Source: DASQFQ01 sp963805525
GTDB lineage: Bacteria > Actinomycetota > Thermoleophilia > Solirubrobacterales > Solirubrobacteraceae
Direction of reading: 5' to 3'
DNA: 64,000 nucleotides
NCBI GenBank assembly: GCA_963805525.1
Contig: CAWDUT010000007.1
Location: forward strand, 1,364,001-1,428,000
Part shown: positions 17,652-26,067 of the stretch, piece by piece
Layout: each line of letters starts with the position of its first letter
How positions within the stretch are numbered: position 1 is the first letter of the stretch
Made by a program: the position numbers and the translations under genes
Notes under the pieces: generated by a model
The model's database searches: none
Told to the model about the DNA's origin: nothing
Seen by the model: only the letters and a program-made list of their open reading frames with translations

Positions 17652-17658
17652 GCGTCGA

Positions 17659-18456
17659 GTGATCGTCACGGTCGCCAATGGCGCGGGCTCGCCACCGCGG
17701 TTCCTGCAGCTGGCGGGCCACCCGTTGCGGTGGCGGCTGCTGAGTGAGCTGGCACGCAGCGACCGGCGCGTCGGAGAGCTCTGCGAGCTGGCCGGCCGCC
17801 GCCAGAGCCTGATCTCCTACCACCTGCGCCGGCTACGGGATGGCGGCCTCGTCTCGATGCGTCGCAGCGCAGCAGACGGGCGGGACACCTACTACGTCCT
17901 CGACGTGGCCCGCTGCGCGGAGCTGCTCTCGAGCGCCGGCACGTCGCTGCATCCAGGCCTGGCCCCCACCCCGCGCCCACGCGCCGCGCGCGAGCCGGGC
18001 GCCGCGCCGGCGCAGATCCTGTTCTTGTGCACCGGCAACAGCGCGCGCTCGCAGATGGCCGAGGCGCTGGCCGAGCAGATGTCCGCCGGCGCGGTGCGCG
18101 CGGCCAGCGCCGGCAGTCATCCCAAGCCACTGCACCCCAACGCGGTGCGAGTGATGCGCGAGCGGGGGATCGATCTCGCGGGCCGCCGCTCCAAGCACCT
18201 CGCCGAGTTCACCGACCAGCGCTTCGACTACGTCATCAGCCTCTGCGACCGCGTGCGCGAGGTCTGCCCCGAGTTCCCCGGCGCGCCGCAGGCGATGCAC
18301 TGGAGCGTCCGCGACCCGGCACGAGAGCCGGGAACGGACGACGAGACCGTGCCTGCCTTCGAGCACACCGCCGCGGAGCTGGAGATGCGGATCGGCTTCC
18401 TGCTCGCGGCGATCGCACACACCACCGGCATCCAGGAGGTCAGCGAGCATGCCTGA
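17659..18456 (+). CDS. ArsR-type regulator fused to thioredoxin-type arsenate reductase
   Basis: This 265-residue fusion has two parts. Residues about 8-90 form a winged helix of the ArsR family (GHPLRWRLLSELARS, then QSLISYHLRRLRDGGLVSMR). Residues about 118-255 are a low-molecular-weight-phosphatase-like arsenate reductase with the CX5R loop LCTGNSARSQMAEAL and the resolving cysteine pair in SLCDRVREVCPEF. The enzyme part would reduce arsenate to arsenite using thioredoxin or a similar thiol. The regulator part has only one cysteine in the recognition-helix region (ELCEL), not the classical arsenite-binding cluster. It is divergent from chrA with a palindromic operator between them. No arsenite exporter is seen nearby. 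Confidence 0.85.
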   Translation: MIVTVANGAGSPPRFLQLAGHPLRWRLLSELARSDRRVGELCELAGRRQSLISYHLRRLRDGGLVSMRRSAADGRDTYYVLDVARCAELLSSAGTSLHPGLAPTPRPRAAREPGAAPAQILFLCTGNSARSQMAEALAEQMSAGAVRAASAGSHPKPLHPNAVRVMRERGIDLAGRRSKHLAEFTDQRFDYVISLCDRVREVCPEFPGAPQAMHWSVRDPAREPGTDDETVPAFEHTAAELEMRIGFLLAAIAHTTGIQEVSEHA

Positions 18457-18511
18457 CGAGTTCGTCAACGCTGAGCACCCCATCGAGCTCTTCCAGCCCG
18501 CCGGATCCTGA
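18449..18511 (+). CDS. Possible 20-codon peptide overlapping arsR-arsC end
   Basis: An ATG at 18449 overlaps the arsR-arsC stop and opens 20 codons (MPDEFVNAEHPIELFQPAGS). GGAGG at about 18434-18438 lies 10 nt before it. It could be a translated peptide or the surviving start of a deleted downstream resistance gene. There is no functional evidence. Confidence 0.2.
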   Translation: MPDEFVNAEHPIELFQPAGS

Positions 18512-18575
18512 GAGAGCGCCCGCAAGACACCGAGCGATGCGCCGCTCGGCTCGGTACGGCTACCTCCCCTTTTCT

Positions 18576-18591
18576 CAGACACCACTGTCTG
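18576..18591. promoter_or_regulatory. TetR-type operator 1 upstream of the MFS pump
   Basis: CAGACA-CCAC-TGTCTG is a perfect 6-4-6 palindrome. A second copy follows at 18603-18618, with a centre-to-centre distance of 27 bp. It overlaps the expected -35 region of the MFS gene. Confidence 0.65.
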
Positions 18592-18602
18592 ATTTCATAG
18601 TC

Positions 18603-18618
18603 CAGACACTACTGTCTG
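18603..18618. promoter_or_regulatory. TetR-type operator 2 overlapping the -10 of the MFS pump
   Basis: CAGACA-CTAC-TGTCTG is a perfect 6-4-6 palindrome. It contains TACTGT (18610-18615), a good -10 hexamer, so a bound repressor would block transcription. The TetR gene at 20101-20676, in the same transcript, is the obvious binder. Confidence 0.65.
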
Positions 18619-18640
18619 ATTTAGAGCCTGGAGCGTAGCC

Positions 18641-20095
18641 ATGCACCATCGCCGCCGTCCCTCTTCACCGCAGCCCGCCGGCCGATCCCGAACCGGCCTG
18701 CTGATCCTGCTGTGCATCGCGCAGCTGATGGTCATCCTCGACATCTCGGCCGTGAACGTCGCCCTTCCCGACATGGCCAAGGACCTCCACATCAGCGGCG
18801 GTGACATCGGCTGGACGATCACCAGCTACTCGCTGATCTTCGGCAGCCTGCTCCTGCTCGGCGGCCGTGCCGCCGACCTGCTCGGCCGCCGGCGCGTGTT
18901 CCTCTCCGGCCTGGGCGTCTTCACGCTCTCATCGCTCGCCTCGGCGCTCGCCGGCGGCGCAGCGTCGCTGTTCGCCGCGCGCGCCGGTCAGGGTCTCGGC
19001 GCCGCGATGCTGTCGCCCGCGGCGCTCGCGATCATCATGGCCGCGTTCACCCACGGCGGGGAGCGGGCCAGGGCGCTCGGCGCCTGGGGCGCCGTCGGCG
19101 GGGCCGGCGCGGCGTTCGGCGTCCTGCTCGGCGGCACCCTCACCGAGCTCGTGGACTGGCGCCTGATCTTCCTCATCAACCTGCCCGTCGGGCTCGCACT
19201 GGCCCACGCCGCCGTGAAGGTCGTGCCCGCCGACTCGCTGCCGCCCCGGTGGCGCGGCCTCGATCTCCGCGGCGCGCTGCTGGCGACCCTGAGCCTCGGA
19301 TCGCTCGTGTTCGCCGCGTCGCAGGCCGACACCGCGGGCTGGGCGTCGGCGCAGACCCTCGGCCTCGGCGCCGCGGCCCTCGTGGGCCTCGCCGCCTTGG
19401 CCGCGCTCGAGCTGCGCACCACCCAGCCGCTGCTCGAGGTCCGGCGCCTGGCTGACCGCGGCGTCGGCGGCGGCTCGCTGATGATGCTCGCCGTCTCGGC
19501 CGTGCTGTTCGGCACCTTCCTGCTCAGCTCGATCTACCTGCAGACCGTGCTCGGGACCGGGCCGCTCGCGAGCGGACTGGCGTTCGTGCCGATGGCGGCG
19601 GCCCTCGCCGTGGGCGTCCACCTCGGGACCCACGTCATCGGCCACGCCGGCGTTCGCGTCGCGCTCGCCGGCGCGCTCGCCGTCACGGCCGGCGGGATGC
19701 TGCTGCTGAGCGGCGTCGACGCCGGCGGCAGCTACGCCGCCGACCTCCTGCCCGGCATGCTGATCGCCGGTGTCGGCCTCGGCGTCGCGCTCGTCGGCGT
19801 CTCGGTCTCGGTGCTCACCGGCGCCGCCGGGGAGGAGACCGGCATGCTCTCCGGCCTGAACACCACCGGCCACGAGATCGGCGGCTCGCTCGGCATCGCC
19901 GTCCTCGCCACGATCGCGACCGGGTCGCTGGGCGCGCCCGGCTCCTCGGCCGCGCTCACGAGCGGCATCGGCGAGGCGTTCATCGTCGCCGCCGCGCTCG
20001 CCGCCGCCGCCGGCGTCCTCGCGCTTGCGATCCTGCCCTCGGCCGCCAGCTTCCTGCCGAAGCTCCGGCTCTCCCCGCCGGTCTCCGTCCACTGA
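18641..20095 (+). CDS. MFS drug efflux transporter, DHA2 (EmrB/QacA) family
   Basis: This 484-residue protein has about 14 membrane segments. Motif A-like sequence GRAADLLGRRRVF lies near residue 76, the early motif VILDISAVNVALPDM near residue 27, and GQGLGAAMLSPAALAIIMA near residue 112. This pattern is typical of 14-TM proton-driven drug exporters. The short hydrophilic N-terminus is Arg-rich. Two palindromes upstream and a TetR gene 5 bp downstream of its stop indicate a ligand-induced, self-repressed pump operon. The exported compound is unknown. Confidence 0.88.
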   Translation: MHHRRRPSSPQPAGRSRTGLLILLCIAQLMVILDISAVNVALPDMAKDLHISGGDIGWTITSYSLIFGSLLLLGGRAADLLGRRRVFLSGLGVFTLSSLASALAGGAASLFAARAGQGLGAAMLSPAALAIIMAAFTHGGERARALGAWGAVGGAGAAFGVLLGGTLTELVDWRLIFLINLPVGLALAHAAVKVVPADSLPPRWRGLDLRGALLATLSLGSLVFAASQADTAGWASAQTLGLGAAALVGLAALAALELRTTQPLLEVRRLADRGVGGGSLMMLAVSAVLFGTFLLSSIYLQTVLGTGPLASGLAFVPMAAALAVGVHLGTHVIGHAGVRVALAGALAVTAGGMLLLSGVDAGGSYAADLLPGMLIAGVGLGVALVGVSVSVLTGAAGEETGMLSGLNTTGHEIGGSLGIAVLATIATGSLGAPGSSAALTSGIGEAFIVAAALAAAAGVLALAILPSAASFLPKLRLSPPVSVH

Positions 20096-20100
20096 CCACG

Positions 20101-20676
20101 ATGCCGCCCACCCGACGCGCAGACGCCCAGCGCAGCTTCGACAGCATCCTCGATGCCGCGCTCGACGCGCTGGCGAGCGATCCCGAGTCCAGCATGGCCG
20201 AGATCGCTCGCCGGGCGGGCGTGGTCCGGGCGACGATCTACGTCCACTTCCCCACCCGCGAAGCGCTCATCGCCGCCGTCACCGAACGCGCGATCGCCGA
20301 GGTCACGCAGGCCATCGAGGCCGCCGAGCCCACGCGCGGCGAAGCCCGGGATGCGCTCGAGCGGGTGGTGGCTGCGGCGTGGAGCAACCTCGGGCGCTTC
20401 CACGCCCTGGTCGAGGTCAACACGCGCCTCCCCCACGCGGACCTCCACGCCATCCATCAACCCGTCCTCGCCGTCCTCCAGCCCCTGGTCGAACGCGGCC
20501 AGCGCGACGGGACCTTCCGCCCAGACGTCCCCGCGATCTGGCATCTCTCGATCCTGCTCGCACTCGTCCACGCCGCAAGCGGCGAGCTCTCCGCGGGGCG
20601 CATCCCCGCGGCGCAGGTCGAGGCGGCGCTGCTGGCGAGCGTACGCGGCGCGATCAGCGCGCCCGCGGCTGGCTGA
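20101..20676 (+). CDS. TetR/AcrR family repressor
   Basis: This 191-residue protein has an N-terminal helix-turn-helix (residues about 12-55: MAEIARRAGVVRATIYVHFP, then TREALIAAV) and a C-terminal all-helical ligand-binding region. It follows the MFS pump by 5 bp and should be co-transcribed with it. The two CAGACA-N4-TGTCTG palindromes 1.5 kb upstream are the likely operators, giving autoregulation. The ligand is probably a pump substrate, which cannot be named from sequence. Confidence 0.88.
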   Translation: MPPTRRADAQRSFDSILDAALDALASDPESSMAEIARRAGVVRATIYVHFPTREALIAAVTERAIAEVTQAIEAAEPTRGEARDALERVVAAAWSNLGRFHALVEVNTRLPHADLHAIHQPVLAVLQPLVERGQRDGTFRPDVPAIWHLSILLALVHAASGELSAGRIPAAQVEAALLASVRGAISAPAAG

Positions 20677-20975
20677 CCGCGCCGACGCTCATGGGTACCG
20701 AGCGCTTGAGCGGGCTTCGGTTGCCCACAGTTGCCCTGAGTCGCGCACGGCGTGGACTCCGGATTGGACCCCGGCCTTCTCCCGGCTGGCCGGTCAGGCG
20801 CGTCGGCGTGTCTCGACGAAGTCGATGACGCCGCAGGCACGCCGCGAAGCGGTCTGCCTGCGCGAGGTGGATGCAGCGTCGGACGATCCGGCCGCCGGTT
20901 GATGTGGCACTCTTGCCTGCCAACGCCGGACCGGTGTTCGGTTCGTCATCGGGCAGTCAGGCAGGCCCCGGATTC
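20677..20975. other. Intergenic region without a supported gene
   Basis: These 299 bases separate the TetR gene from the coiled-coil protein. Open frames here are short and lack promoters or ribosome sites in convincing places. I see no tRNA, strong terminator or repeat. An in-frame ATG at 20871 would extend the next gene upstream, but the added residues look non-coding. Confidence 0.5.
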
Positions 20976-21539
20976 GTGTCCACGCCACCTCCCCCCGAAG
21001 ATCCCCCCGAAGAGCCGACCCGGCCGCTGCCTCCCGCGACCCCACCGCCGGCCAGGGTGGGCGTCGAGCGCGAGGTCGCCGCGCCGGTGGAGGACCCGTA
21101 TCGCACCGAGCTCCTGCTCGACCAGCTCCGATCGCTGCGTACCGCGCTAGCGATTGTCGGGTTGATCGCCGTCGCAGCGCTCGCGGTGGCGGTCTACGCG
21201 GTGCTCACCAAAGACGACGTGAGCGATGCCGGCGCGGGGGCGAGCAGCCAGCAGGTCGCCGACCTGGACGACCGCGTCGATGCGCTGGAGGCCGATGTCA
21301 AGACTCGGGCGACCAAGAGCCAGGTCAGCCAGCTCTCCGACGACGTCAAGGCCCTGAGCGACAAGGTCGCCAAGCAGTCGGATTCCGCGGCCTCGAGCAA
21401 CGACGGCGGGACGGATGAGCAAGCTCGCTCGTCGATCGACAAGCTCGAGCAGAGTGTGCAGACGCTCAGTCAGGACGTCAAAGACCTCGACAGACGCGTG
21501 CAGGATCTCGAGGACCAGGCTCAGCAGCAACAGCCCTGA
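20976..21539 (+). CDS. Single-pass membrane protein with extracytoplasmic coiled coil
   Basis: The protein has about 187 residues. The N-terminal about 45 residues are proline-rich (STPPPPEDPPEEPTRPLPPA) and presumably cytosolic. One membrane segment follows (ALAIVGLIAVAALAVAVYAV). The rest is a long polar domain with heptad repeats such as VADLDDRVDALEADV and VQTLSQDVKDLDRRVQDLED, forming a parallel coiled coil outside the membrane. GTG 20976 is preferred because homologous proline-rich heads begin with MSTPPPP. No enzyme motif is present. It may be a structural or scaffold protein. It stands alone, convergent with the cardiolipin synthase gene. Confidence 0.65.
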   Translation: MSTPPPPEDPPEEPTRPLPPATPPPARVGVEREVAAPVEDPYRTELLLDQLRSLRTALAIVGLIAVAALAVAVYAVLTKDDVSDAGAGASSQQVADLDDRVDALEADVKTRATKSQVSQLSDDVKALSDKVAKQSDSAASSNDGGTDEQARSSIDKLEQSVQTLSQDVKDLDRRVQDLEDQAQQQQP

Positions 21540-21602
21540 GTCGCGGCGACGGCCGCGGGCGGCCCCGCGCGAGCAATCGCCCAGTGGCGGGACGCGGGGA
21601 TC

Positions 21603-22844
21603 TCACAACAGCGGGCGCAGAGGGGCGAGAAGCTGCTCGGTCAGTTTCGTGAGCGTGCCGCGCCGCTCCCACTCGGCCGTGGTGAGCTGCGTCGCGTTCG
21701 AGAGGTCCGTGGCGAAGACCCGCTCGAGGTGCTGCGCCACTCCGCGATCGAAGATCTCGACGTTGACCTCGTAGTTGCCGGTCAGGCTCAGGCGATCGAT
21801 GTTCGCGGTGCCGATCGTGCTCCACCGCCCGTCGACGGTCATCGTCTTGGCGTGGATCATCGCGTGCTCGAACCTCCAGATGGTCACTCCACCCCGGAGC
21901 AACGCCGCGTAGAAGCCACGCGAGAGCCAGTCCGTGATCACGTGGTTGGAGGCCGCGGGCACGAGCACGCGGACGTCGACGCCGCGCCGGGCTGCGGCCA
22001 GCAGCGCCCGCAGCATCGTCCGGTCGGGGATGAAGTACGGCTGCGTGATCGAGATGTGCTCGGACGCGCGGTCGATCGCCTCGAGGTACATGCCACGGAT
22101 CGGGTAGATCAGCTGCGAGGGCACATTGCGGTGCACCCGCAGCCTCGACTCCCACAGGGTCGAGCCGCGCTCGGGCAGGCTGGGCTGCGCCGGCGCGCGA
22201 TGCTGGTTCCAGAAGTCGACGAACGCGTTCTCGAGCTCCCACGCCGAGGGCCCGCGGACACGCAGATGGGTGTCGCGCCACTGCGTCGCGTACGCGCTGC
22301 CAACGTTGTATCCGCCGACGAAGCCGATCTCGCCGTCGACGACCAGCAGCTTGCGGTGGTCGCGACCGGACTTGCGCACGTCCAGAAGCAGCATCCCGGG
22401 TTTCAGGGCCGGGTAGCGCACGACGTTCACCGACGGGGGGAAGTCGAAGAACGCGCGCCTGACGACGAGGTTCGCGAACACGTCGTAGATCACGAACACC
22501 TCGACGCCACGCTCGGCGGCAGCGATCAACGCCGTCTTGAAGCGCTGACCGACCTCGTCGTCCTTGACGATGAACGATTCGAACAGCACGCGCTCGCGCG
22601 CCCCCTCGATGGCCGCGAGCATGTCGTCGTACAGGACCGTGCCGTAGGTGTAGACGGTGACGGTCGACTCGCCGAGCGGGAGATCGGCAGCCTCGGTCCG
22701 CGGGAACGTCGCCTCGCGGGGTCGCATGCGCTTGCGCCACGAGTCGACGGCGATCAGCGCGCCGGCCGTCACGGCCTGCGCGGCGACGACCGCAAGCGCG
22801 ACTCGGCGCAGGAGACGCCGCAGTAGACCGATGACGTGGCCCAT
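21603..22844 (-). CDS. Cardiolipin synthase-like phospholipase D protein, membrane anchored
   Basis: This 413-residue protein has an N-terminal membrane helix (VALAVVAAQAVTAGALIAV, residues about 15-33) followed by two PLD domains. The HKD motifs are HRKLLVVDGEIGFVGGYN near residue 165 and HAKTMTVDGRWSTIGTANID near residue 345. This closely fits bacterial ClsA/ClsB enzymes, which join two phosphatidylglycerols into cardiolipin, although related members have other substrates. The ATG at 22844 has TACACT 9 nt upstream (leaderless signature). A longer frame upstream of this ATG is not supported. Confidence 0.82.
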   Translation of the reverse strand: MGHVIGLLRRLLRRVALAVVAAQAVTAGALIAVDSWRKRMRPREATFPRTEAADLPLGESTVTVYTYGTVLYDDMLAAIEGARERVLFESFIVKDDEVGQRFKTALIAAAERGVEVFVIYDVFANLVVRRAFFDFPPSVNVVRYPALKPGMLLLDVRKSGRDHRKLLVVDGEIGFVGGYNVGSAYATQWRDTHLRVRGPSAWELENAFVDFWNQHRAPAQPSLPERGSTLWESRLRVHRNVPSQLIYPIRGMYLEAIDRASEHISITQPYFIPDRTMLRALLAAARRGVDVRVLVPAASNHVITDWLSRGFYAALLRGGVTIWRFEHAMIHAKTMTVDGRWSTIGTANIDRLSLTGNYEVNVEIFDRGVAQHLERVFATDLSNATQLTTAEWERRGTLTKLTEQLLAPLRPLL

Positions 22845-22853
22845 GCCGCGCGC

Positions 22854-22859
22854 AGTGTA
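22854..22859 (-). promoter_or_regulatory. Probable -10 hexamer for the cardiolipin synthase-like gene
   Basis: TACACT on the minus strand ends 9 nt before ATG 22844, without a ribosome site between. Confidence 0.4.
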
Positions 22860-22900
22860 GGCGGAGTGTCGTGATGGATTTAGCGGCTGTCGGTTCAGAA

Positions 22901-22922
22901 CCTCGGGTTTCAGCACCCGAGG
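22901..22922. other. Perfect 8-bp hairpin in the leader of the SDR gene
   Basis: CCTCGGGT (22901-22908) and ACCCGAGG (22915-22922) flank a 6-nt loop. No T-run follows on either strand, so it is not a classic terminator. It lies about 95 bp before the SDR start and could be an operator or a leader structure. Confidence 0.4.
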
Positions 22923-23015
22923 GCCTCGGTACACGCAGGAGCGAGGAGGAGCAAGGAGAACCGCCTCGCGGGGTGGCTCGAGAGGCGCTCCGCTCGCTAG
23001 AGGAGGAGACGAACC

Positions 23016-23843
23016 ATGAGCACCACCGAGACACAGGCACCGCCCGCGACCGGCATCGGCCCGCGCAAGCTCGAAGGCCGGGTGGCACTGGTCACCGGCG
23101 GCACGCGCGGCATCGGCGCGGCGATCTGTCACAGCCTGGCCGCTCAGGGTGCGATCGTCGCCGCCGGCTACTCCTCCAACACGGAGGCGGCCGAGGGTCA
23201 CCTCGAGGCGATCGAGAAGTCCGGCGCGACCGGCAGCATCCACCAGGGCAACGTCGGCGAGTGCGAGGACTGCGCGCGCGTCGTGGACGAGGTCATCGAC
23301 GAGCACGGCCGTCTAGACATCCTCGTCAACAACGCCGGCATCACCAACGACAAGCCTGTACTGAAGATGTCCGCGGACGACTGGAACAAGGTCCTCTCCG
23401 TGAACCTGTCGGGCGCCTTCTTCATGTCCAAGCCGGCGCTCGAGCACATGATCGAACGCGGGTCGGGCCGGATCGTGAACATCTCCTCGATCATCGGCCA
23501 GACCGGCAACATCGGGCAGGCCAACTACGCCGCCGCGAAGTCCGGCATGTTCGGGCTGACGACGACGATGGCGCGCGAGGCCGCGCAGGCGCTCGCCAAG
23601 GCGGACAAGCTGCACGAGAACGGCCTCAATGTGACGGTCAACGCGGTCGCGCCGGGCTTCATCGAGACGGAGATGCTCGACGGCGTCCCGGAGAAGGTGC
23701 TCGAGGGCGTCAAGAAGCAGATCCCGTTCGCGCGCCTGGGACGCCCCGAGGAGATCGCGCGCGTCGTGCACTTCCTGTGCGCCGACGCGTCCTCCTACAT
23801 CACGGGGCAGGTGTGGGCGGTCAACGGCGGCATGGACATGTAG
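23016..23843 (+). CDS. SDR, 3-oxoacyl-ACP/acetoacetyl-CoA reductase-like (FabG/PhaB type)
   Basis: This 275-residue classical SDR has VTGGTRGIGAAI near residue 27, NNAGITNDKPVLKM near residue 107, NISSIIGQTGNIGQANYAAA near residue 152 with the catalytic Ser-Tyr-Lys set, and a C-terminal ITGQVWAVNGGMDM. This resembles PhaB/FabG beta-ketoacyl reductases, which reduce 3-oxoacyl thioesters with NADPH. GGAGGAG about 8 nt before ATG 23016 is a strong ribosome site. It is followed after 16 bp by a KAS III-like condensing enzyme, so the pair could make and reduce a beta-ketoacyl chain. Confidence 0.88.
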   Translation: MSTTETQAPPATGIGPRKLEGRVALVTGGTRGIGAAICHSLAAQGAIVAAGYSSNTEAAEGHLEAIEKSGATGSIHQGNVGECEDCARVVDEVIDEHGRLDILVNNAGITNDKPVLKMSADDWNKVLSVNLSGAFFMSKPALEHMIERGSGRIVNISSIIGQTGNIGQANYAAAKSGMFGLTTTMAREAAQALAKADKLHENGLNVTVNAVAPGFIETEMLDGVPEKVLEGVKKQIPFARLGRPEEIARVVHFLCADASSYITGQVWAVNGGMDM

Positions 23844-23859
23844 TGCCGGTGGGGGAACC

Positions 23860-25800
23860 GTGAGGCACTTCGTCGTCAACGGCCACGGTCGGCTGGTCTT
23901 CCCCTCGAACTTCAGCGCGGACCTGGACTTCTCGGTCCTCGAGACGCTGGAGCAGCTCGAAGCGGTGGTGCAGCGCGACTTCGAGGCCAAGGCGCCGACC
24001 GGCACCGAGATCCTCGAACGGGTCGAGTCGGGCGTGTATGACTCCCGCGCCCCGCTCCTGCGCGACCTCGCGATGAACCTGGTCTGGGGCAACCGCTACG
24101 CGATGACGATGTACGAGAAGCGCCCGACGCGATGGCGCGACCTTCCGCGCCATCGGGACGACGTCTTCCTGCCGCTGCTGACGCCCTGGGGCCAGGCTGA
24201 GCGCAAGGTGGCGGCTGTCGAGGAGGCGTGGGCCGAGCTTCCTGCGACCTGGGACGCCAAGGCCGAGGACGGCATCTTCCGCGGGCTGTTCGGCATATTC
24301 CGCCACAAGCGCCACCACGCGGCCGAGCTCCCGCCCGTGAAGCCGACCGTGGCGGAGATCACGAGCGACCCGGCGAACCTCACCTTCTGTCTTCCGGAGC
24401 ATGACCCGGACTACCCGACCCACAGCTACGAGGAGATCCTGGACTGCAGCGAGTCGGTCCCGGAGCTCGAGCCGCTCCACCGCCTGGCGATGGTGCTCCA
24501 CAACCAGTACCCGTGGGACTTGGCGCAGTCGCGGCTCGAAGCGGTGGGCGAGATCAGTGACGATGACTTCGTCGTCGCGTTCGTGCCGCGAAGCCACGAG
24601 GTGCTCGAGTTCATCCGGCGTGTGAGGGCCGGGCATCCGGCCCGCCAGCGGCCGGCACCGCCCGCCGAGGCGCGCGAACCGATCGAGCCGCTCCTCCCCA
24701 CGGTCGTCCGCGAGCAGTTCGCACAAATGCCCCGCCTCGAGTCGCTGGCGGTCGTGAAGGGCGAGCATGTCTGCACGAACGAGGACATCGTCCGCAACGC
24801 CGCCTACAGCTGGTCGCCGATGACCGCCGCCGACATCGAGGACAAGACGGGGATCCGGGAGCGGCGCTACACGGAGCGGCGCCTCGAGCACATCTCGCTG
24901 CAGGCGGCCCACGCGGCGCTCGCGGGCGCAGGACGCCGGCCGGAGGAGATCGGTGCGGTCATCTTCTGCTCGTGCACGAGCACGAGACTGATCCCGTCCG
25001 TGGCGACCTGGCTGTCCGGGCAGCTGGGGATCTTCCAGACGCACGGCTCGTTCGATCTCATCGCCGCGTGCGCGGGCTTCCCTTATGGCCTGGCCGAGGC
25101 GGTGAGGCTCCTCCAGGAGGTGAAACGGCCGGTGCTCCTCGTCTGCGCCGAGAAGTTCTCGGACAAGATCGGCAGCGTCCGCCCGTCGCGAATGATCTTC
25201 GGCGACGGCGCCTCTGCGCTCGTCGTCGGGCCCGCCGCGGACGGCGCGTCATGCGACGTCGAGGTCGTGCAGGCCTACGCCGGCGGCCCGATCAGCCAGG
25301 TGAACTCGATCATCTGGCCCAACCCCGAGTTCGACAACGACCTCACCGTCTACGGCCCGGAGGTGAAAGCACTCGTCGAGCGCTACCTCGACCAGATGAT
25401 GGGCGAACTGCGCGCACTGGACGCCCCCGATGGCGGCTCGCTGCTCGACGCCATCGACATCGTGGTACCGCACCAGGCCAACAAGTCGATGGTCGCCAAG
25501 TCGGCGACCGCGGCCGGTCTCGACGGTGAGCACCTCTACTTCGACGTCGAAACGGTCGGGAATGTCTCCGCCGCCAGCATCCCGATCGCGATCCACGACG
25601 CCGTCCGAGAGGGCGCGATCGACCACCCGATGCGCGTGTTCACGCCGGCGTTCGGCGCCGGCGCGGTAGGCGGCTACACCGTGCTTCGCGTCGATCCCGC
25701 CATCGTCGTTCCCGAGGGGGCCCAGGAGGCGGAACTGTTGACGGCTCCGGCCGGCGGCGCCGGATCGCTAGAGGACGTCCGCGCGGCGTTCGGAGGCTGA
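23860..25800 (+). CDS. KAS III-like condensing enzyme with a 285-residue N-terminal extension
   Basis: The protein has 646 residues. Residues about 290-640 are a thiolase-fold beta-ketoacyl synthase III domain. It has the cysteine nucleophile in IAACAGFPYGLAEAV (near residue 405), histidine in VPHQANKSMVAKSA (near residue 545) and asparagine in ETVGNVSAASIPIAI (near residue 570), so all three catalytic residues are present. Residues 1-285 are not recognised: they are Trp/His-rich and hydrophilic (WGNRYAMTMYEKRPTRWRDL, then LFGIFRHKRHHAAEL) with no signal peptide. FabH proteins are normally about 320-350 residues. It likely condenses acyl-CoA with a malonyl unit. It is coupled to the upstream SDR. 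Confidence 0.78.
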   Translation: MRHFVVNGHGRLVFPSNFSADLDFSVLETLEQLEAVVQRDFEAKAPTGTEILERVESGVYDSRAPLLRDLAMNLVWGNRYAMTMYEKRPTRWRDLPRHRDDVFLPLLTPWGQAERKVAAVEEAWAELPATWDAKAEDGIFRGLFGIFRHKRHHAAELPPVKPTVAEITSDPANLTFCLPEHDPDYPTHSYEEILDCSESVPELEPLHRLAMVLHNQYPWDLAQSRLEAVGEISDDDFVVAFVPRSHEVLEFIRRVRAGHPARQRPAPPAEAREPIEPLLPTVVREQFAQMPRLESLAVVKGEHVCTNEDIVRNAAYSWSPMTAADIEDKTGIRERRYTERRLEHISLQAAHAALAGAGRRPEEIGAVIFCSCTSTRLIPSVATWLSGQLGIFQTHGSFDLIAACAGFPYGLAEAVRLLQEVKRPVLLVCAEKFSDKIGSVRPSRMIFGDGASALVVGPAADGASCDVEVVQAYAGGPISQVNSIIWPNPEFDNDLTVYGPEVKALVERYLDQMMGELRALDAPDGGSLLDAIDIVVPHQANKSMVAKSATAAGLDGEHLYFDVETVGNVSAASIPIAIHDAVREGAIDHPMRVFTPAFGAGAVGGYTVLRVDPAIVVPEGAQEAELLTAPAGGAGSLEDVRAAFGG

Positions 25801-26067
25801 GACGTGCATGTATCGCGGCGAACGGCTCGCCGCGTGCCAGCGCCAGCTCGTCTAGGCCTGGACACAGACCGGCGCCGCTAGGCAGAGACTGTCCCCGGAC
25901 TGGCCGCCGGCGTCCGCATGCGAGACGCGCACCGAGCTCCGATGTCGGGGGTTCTGCGCAGGCGTGACCGTGCAAACGGCGGATGGCGGGCGTGCCGCGC
26001 GAGCGTACGTTGAGCGTGGCGTGCATACCGGCAAACGCCCGCTCCGACCCGCGCCGAGGTTCCCACC

